Shown here: in pieces, positions 30,478 to 33,810 of the stretch
Layout of the letters: every line of letters starts with the position of its first letter
How positions within the stretch are numbered: position 1 is the stretch's first letter
NCBI GenBank assembly: GCA_029007035.1
Contig: JAQXHC010000023.1
Coordinates: 1-33,810 of the forward strand
Direction of reading: 5' to 3'
Origin: Oscillospiraceae bacterium
GTDB taxonomy: Bacteria; Bacillota; Clostridia; Oscillospirales; Ruminococcaceae
Length of the DNA: 33,810 nt
Notes under the pieces: model-generated
Databases searched by the model: none
What the model was told of the DNA's origin: nothing
What the model saw: the letters and a program-made list of their open reading frames with translations, nothing else
Program-made: the position numbers and the translations under genes

Positions 30478-31668
30478 ATGAAAAAATTTTTTTCTAATAT
30501 ATGGACAAAAAGAGTCATTTCTCTTCTGAGCGGTCTGTACGCTTTTATGGCGTGCTGGCTTTGCTATTGTTCAATATTTTATAGTATAGAAATATCATCA
30601 CGCATATCACTTTGTATGCTCGTTACGGGTATCTCGATTTTTGCGGTTGTTGTAATGCTTTACACACGCAAACAGATTATAACCAGGATTGCAAGCGTTG
30701 TGATTCTTCCTGCAATGCTTCCGGTCGTTCTTTTGTATTTCGGCGAATGGGGAATAATTATTCCGATTATTGCCGCAGGAGTTACAATTCTTCTCCTTTC
30801 AGGCGCCGGAGAGGGCTTCAAAACTGCATTTGGAACGATTTTCCTGTTGCTTTACATATTTGGAGCGCTGGGCTATTTTCTCTTTACATCGTTTTTCGTA
30901 ACTACCAGCAAAACGGACGTTATAGCTTCGGGTATTTCTCCGTCGCAGCGATATCGCTACAAAGTTGTAAATACAGAGGATTCATCCGACGGAAGTACCG
31001 CTGTTATAATCGAGCCGAATTATGCCGACAAGCATTTCCCCTTTGTGACATTTTCACTTAAAAATATGGATAGGACTGTTTATCTCGAACGTCCTATCAC
31101 CGAAACAGCCGATGTCCAGTGGATAACTCAGTCACGTTCCGAGATCACTCAGTACCTCAATTCAATTTCGGATACGATTTCCGTGCATCTCAGCGAAAGC
31201 AGCCTGAAAAAGCTCGGATATACCTACGATAATAAGCTTGCACTTACCGGAATTACAGCAGAGCAGAAAATCCAGATCGGTCACAAACCGTCTGACATTG
31301 AAAAGATTTATCTTGACACGCTTACTGACGAGCAGCTTGCAATTTTCTCACTTGCGCGCTCATCGGACGGAAGATATTATATTCCCAATCCGCCTGCGAA
31401 GCTCTATACCGACAGCAAGCTCGACAGCGGAAAAACCGCATATTTAAGCGATATTACCCCTGCATGGCGCGAGGAATACTATACCGAAAAAGACGATTCG
31501 GTTTATCTAAATACGCTCACTGACGAGCAGCTTGCAATGCTCGGAGTGCCGGAAAGCGGTGATGTTATGATTTTTAACGGTAAAATCTGCTTCCGTTACT
31601 ATATTGCCGATCTCGAAAATTACTTCGATGTCGACGACAGGAGTATTTCAATTTCACTTCTCAGCTAA
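30478..31668 (+). CDS. Unrecognised multi-pass membrane protein with repeated outer motif
   Basis: A 396-residue protein I cannot assign to a family. The first 150 or so residues contain about five hydrophobic segments (from VISLLSGLYAFMACWLCYCS to FLLLYIFGALGYFLFTSFF). The remaining 245 residues are soluble. This part has the motif YLxTLTDEQLA twice, at about residues 278-288 and 343-353, also visible as a 26-bp direct DNA repeat. The frame is open upstream to 30352, but ATG 30478 has GGAGG just before it and gives a better start. It is 120 bp upstream of xylA in the same direction, with its own promoter. A sensing or binding role is possible; nothing in the sequence shows it. Confidence 0.82.
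   Translation: MKKFFSNIWTKRVISLLSGLYAFMACWLCYCSIFYSIEISSRISLCMLVTGISIFAVVVMLYTRKQIITRIASVVILPAMLPVVLLYFGEWGIIIPIIAAGVTILLLSGAGEGFKTAFGTIFLLLYIFGALGYFLFTSFFVTTSKTDVIASGISPSQRYRYKVVNTEDSSDGSTAVIIEPNYADKHFPFVTFSLKNMDRTVYLERPITETADVQWITQSRSEITQYLNSISDTISVHLSESSLKKLGYTYDNKLALTGITAEQKIQIGHKPSDIEKIYLDTLTDEQLAIFSLARSSDGRYYIPNPPAKLYTDSKLDSGKTAYLSDITPAWREEYYTEKDDSVYLNTLTDEQLAMLGVPESGDVMIFNGKICFRYYIADLENYFDVDDRSISISLLS
31318..31538 (+). repeat. Intragenic 26-bp direct repeat
   Basis: Two 26-bp copies, 31318-31343 and 31513-31538, with one mismatch and 195 bp apart, start to start. Both encode TLTDEQLA. They mark a duplicated module within the membrane protein. Confidence 0.7.
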
Positions 31669-31738
31669 AATCGGAGCAAGGTATGTCCGCTCGGAATTAG
31701 GCAAAAATAGGCAGACAACCGAACCGATTAGGGAAAGA

Positions 31739-31744
31739 TATAAT
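31739..31744 (+). promoter_or_regulatory. Possible xylA -10 element
   Basis: TATAAT at 31739-31744, 45 bp before the xylA start, but no recognisable -35 at 16-19 bp. The gene may be activated or transcribed from the upstream promoter as well. Confidence 0.3.
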
Positions 31745-31788
31745 CTGTGTCTTTCCGCAATATATCAACTTTCAGGAGGATATTATTT

Positions 31789-33114
31789 ATGGGCGAATTC
31801 TTTAAAGGAATAGGCAAAATCCCCTATGAGGGGAAGAACTCGGCAAACCCTCTCGCGTTCAAGTACTACAATCCCGAGGAGGTAGTCGGTGGAAAAACCA
31901 TGCGCGAGCAGCTTAAATTCGCGCTTTCATGGTGGCACACAATGGGCGGCGACGGTACGGATATGTTCGGCGTCGGAACAGCCGACAAGACGTGGGGACA
32001 GACCGATCCATCCGCCAGAGCAAAGGCAAAGGTTGACGCGGCTTTTGAGATCATGGACAAGCTCTCAATTGACTATTTCTGCTTCCATGACCGTGATCTT
32101 TCACCTGAGTACGGCAGCCTTTCGGAGACTAATGCAAAGCTCGATGAAGTTACAGACTATATTGCTGAAAAAATGAAAGCTGATCCGACTAAAAAATGTC
32201 TTTGGGGAACGGCTAAGTGCTTCGACCACCCGAGATATATGCACGGTGCAGGAACTTCTCCCTCTGCAGATGTTTTTGCATTTGCAGCTGCTCAGATAAA
32301 AAAAGCTATCGATGCAACTGTGAAGCTCGGCGGAAACGGATACGTTTTCTGGGGCGGACGCGAGGGATATGAGACTTTGCTCAACACCGATATGGGGCTG
32401 GAGCTTGACAATATGGCGCGTCTGATGAGACTTGCCGTTGACTATGCTCGCTCGATTGGCTACACAGGCGATTTCTATGTTGAACCCAAGCCCAAGGAGC
32501 CTACAAAGCATCAGTACGACTTCGACACCGCAACAGTTCTCGGATTCCTGCGCAAATACGGACTCGACAAGGACTTCAAAATGAATATTGAGGCTAACCA
32601 CGCTACTCTTGCTCAGCACACTTTCCAGCATGAACTTCGTGTGGCAAGGGTTAACGGTGCATTCGGCTCAATCGATGCTAATCAGGGTGATACATTACTC
32701 GGATGGGACACTGACCAGTTCCCGACCAATGTTTATGAGACAGCTCTGTGTATGTATGAGGTGCTCAAGGCAGGCGGTTTCACAAACGGCGGACTCAATT
32801 TCGATGCAAAGGCACGCCGCGGTTCGTTCACTCCCGAGGATATTTTCCACTCCTATATCGCAGGCATGGATTCCTTTGCACTCGGTCTGAAAATTGCCGA
32901 CAGAATGATTTCCGACGGCAGAATTGACAAGTTCGTTGAGGACAGATATTCCTCGTGGACTACAGGTATAGGCAAGGACATAATCGACGGCAGGGCAACA
33001 ATGGCTGATCTCGAAAAATACGCGCTCAGCAAGGGCGAGGTTACTGCTTCTCTCGGCAGCGGACGGCAGGAAATGCTTGAAGCAGTCATGAATAATATTA
33101 TGTTCAGTCTTTAA
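31789..33114 (+). CDS. xylA: Xylose isomerase
   Basis: A 441-residue class II xylose isomerase, converting D-xylose to D-xylulose (and able to act on D-glucose), needing two divalent metals. Conserved segments are [12 protein letters not shown] (catalytic His100, Asp103), [11 protein letters not shown] near 197-207, [14 protein letters not shown] (metal Glu and Lys), [18 protein letters not shown], and [20 protein letters not shown]. It starts at ATG 31789, with AGGAGGA upstream, as [15 protein letters not shown], the common clostridial form; the open frame extending upstream to 31747 is unneeded. It is followed by a strong terminator-like hairpin, so the xylulokinase expected to pair with it would be transcribed separately. 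Confidence 0.96.
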   Translation: MGEFFKGIGKIPYEGKNSANPLAFKYYNPEEVVGGKTMREQLKFALSWWHTMGGDGTDMFGVGTADKTWGQTDPSARAKAKVDAAFEIMDKLSIDYFCFHDRDLSPEYGSLSETNAKLDEVTDYIAEKMKADPTKKCLWGTAKCFDHPRYMHGAGTSPSADVFAFAAAQIKKAIDATVKLGGNGYVFWGGREGYETLLNTDMGLELDNMARLMRLAVDYARSIGYTGDFYVEPKPKEPTKHQYDFDTATVLGFLRKYGLDKDFKMNIEANHATLAQHTFQHELRVARVNGAFGSIDANQGDTLLGWDTDQFPTNVYETALCMYEVLKAGGFTNGGLNFDAKARRGSFTPEDIFHSYIAGMDSFALGLKIADRMISDGRIDKFVEDRYSSWTTGIGKDIIDGRATMADLEKYALSKGEVTASLGSGRQEMLEAVMNNIMFSL

Positions 33115-33130
33115 GCTTTAGTTTTTTAAA

Positions 33131-33188
33131 GGACGTTCAGGACATCTCTCCCTCATGGAGTCAGCGTCCTGAACGCCTTCTTGTTCAT
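33131..33188 (+). terminator. Terminator-like hairpin after xylA
   Basis: CGTTCAGGAC (33134-33143) and GTCCTGAACG (33166-33175) form a perfect 10-bp stem; the interior CTCC/GGAG also pairs. A T-rich tail (CCTTCTTGTT) follows. A T-run (33122-33127) precedes the hairpin, so it may also work in the reverse direction. Confidence 0.7.
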
Positions 33189-33227
33189 AGGTTGTAATAA
33201 GATAAATCGGGGGTTAGGTGGTATTAT

Positions 33228-33638
33228 ATGCACGCATATGAAAAAGCAATTGCAGACTCACTAAATAGTATTGCAAATAAGGAAATCTACTTTAGCACAT
33301 CTGAAATTATGGCTCTCTCTGAAGAAATTGCTTCAGAAGTTGTAGGGGAGCTTATCTCTTGGGCTTGTCAGCCAACAAATGTTATGCCGATTACGATTGC
33401 AAGAAATTGTTTGAAACAGTTTCCTGTTGAATGGGTATCTCCCAAAATCAAACAAACAGTATTTCGTTTTGTAGATATTACCGATGACTGGGATTATCGA
33501 CGATTATTAGAATTATGTGAACTTTTATCGCTTGATTTACTGAAATGGGCAATTGAATTGAATGATAAATCAACTAATCCTGATATCGCAGAAGCAGTTG
33601 ATGATTTCAATGAAAGATTACAGCAAGGATTATACTGA
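33228..33638 (+). CDS. Unrecognised small acidic helical protein
   Basis: A 136-residue protein, AT-rich and acidic, predicted almost wholly helical, without signal peptide or membrane segment. I do not recognise the family. The Trp-rich WACQPTN and DITDDWDYRRLLELCELL segments and helical repeats would suit a small HEAT-like or immunity-type protein, which is only an impression. ATG 33228 has AGGTGG upstream. The gene lies between the xylA terminator and a region with a direct repeat and hairpin, and its base composition differs from xylA, so it may be an inserted unit. Confidence 0.65.
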   Translation: MHAYEKAIADSLNSIANKEIYFSTSEIMALSEEIASEVVGELISWACQPTNVMPITIARNCLKQFPVEWVSPKIKQTVFRFVDITDDWDYRRLLELCELLSLDLLKWAIELNDKSTNPDIAEAVDDFNERLQQGLY

Positions 33639-33640
33639 AA

Positions 33641-33765
33641 TAAATTCTGATTTACATTAGCAGTGCGGTGAGCGAAAGCAAATTACAACTTACGAACAGA
33701 AAAGCGAGTTTACGAGCGGCATCGTGACTGCGGTCGAGCTGGCTCAGCTCGTAAATTCTGATTTA
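33641..33765. repeat. 14-bp direct repeat pair flanking a hairpin segment
   Basis: TAAATTCTGATTTA occurs at 33641-33654 and again at 33752-33765, 111 bp apart, just after the unknown gene. Between them is a perfect hairpin, CGAGCTG (33735-33741) with CAGCTCG (33745-33751), ending right at the second copy. The segment has no coding capacity that I can see. It could be a duplication left by an insertion event. Confidence 0.6.
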
Positions 33766-33790
33766 GCTCAATAATGAAAGGAATAATAAT

Positions 33791-33810
33791 ATGTCATATA
33801 TAATAGGTGT
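33791..33810 (+). CDS. Start of a further gene, cut by the window edge
   Basis: ATG 33791 has AAAGGA upstream and reads MSYIIG before the window ends. FGGY-type sugar kinases such as xylulokinase commonly begin with a short stretch of this kind before the GIDxGT phosphate loop, and xylA is nearby, so xylB is a plausible identity. Six residues cannot establish it. Confidence 0.4.

Noticed and set aside
1..33810. tRNA, rRNA or CRISPR array
   Set aside because: No cloverleaf-like sequence ending in CCA, no rRNA-like stretch and no regularly spaced repeat series was found on either strand.

Overview
The window looks like chromosomal DNA of a spore-forming, low-to-mid GC member of the Clostridia, probably Oscillospiraceae / Ruminococcus-like. 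The evidence is a complete spoIIAA-spoIIAB-sigF operon, a BofC-type domain protein, the ftsEX / coiled-coil M23 hydrolase cluster, a clostridial-type xylose isomerase, AAGGAGG-type ribosome binding sites and many TTGACA/TATAAT promoters with 17-bp spacers. This placement is inference from gene content, not a database result.

Layout: (1) 2-945, the 3' end of an unrecognised gene, then a palindrome and a strong terminator. (2) 1078-5893, minus strand, a four-gene operon: class A penicillin-binding protein, THUMP RNA methyltransferase, ComF and a C_GCAxxG_C_C cysteine protein. (3) 6171-8705, a BofC-like secreted protein, a convergent flavin reductase, and the sigma-F sporulation operon. (4) 8718-13142, minus strand: a coiled-coil membrane protein, then lepA, a zinc-ribbon membrane protein and hemW. 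(5) 13479-22482, plus strand: a divergent D-Ala-D-Ala ligase paralogue, a DUF1934 protein and argS, then a CdaR-type regulator, ftsE, ftsX, an M23 hydrolase and an S41 protease. (6) 22691-24480, an AT-rich Nudix gene with its own promoter, and metY. (7) 24702-27137, a Zn/Cd P1B-ATPase under an ArsR/SmtB-looking operator, then a 164-bp MITE-like element. (8) 27234-30190, minus strand: a glutamine synthetase paralogue lacking key catalytic residues, an ANTAR regulator and an alpha/beta hydrolase. (9) 30478-33810, a membrane protein, xylA, a small AT-rich unknown gene, and the first codons of a further gene.

Functional themes are cell-wall synthesis and remodelling (PBP, Ddl paralogue, FtsEX with M23 and S41 enzymes), sporulation commitment (SpoIIAA/AB/SigF), translation and tRNA charging (LepA, ArgS), sulfur amino-acid synthesis (MetY), metal efflux and xylose use.

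The signals most worth attention are two genes whose enzyme folds are intact but whose metal-binding and catalytic residues are replaced. One is the glutamine synthetase paralogue coupled to an ANTAR antiterminator with a degenerate receiver, which may be a nitrogen-sensing pair. The other is the Ddl paralogue. Next come a 27-bp leader motif shared by the PBP and lepA transcripts, a 150-bp inverted-repeat-bounded lepA leader, and two cell-wall genes in which a hairpin sits between a strong Shine-Dalgarno and a distant start codon.
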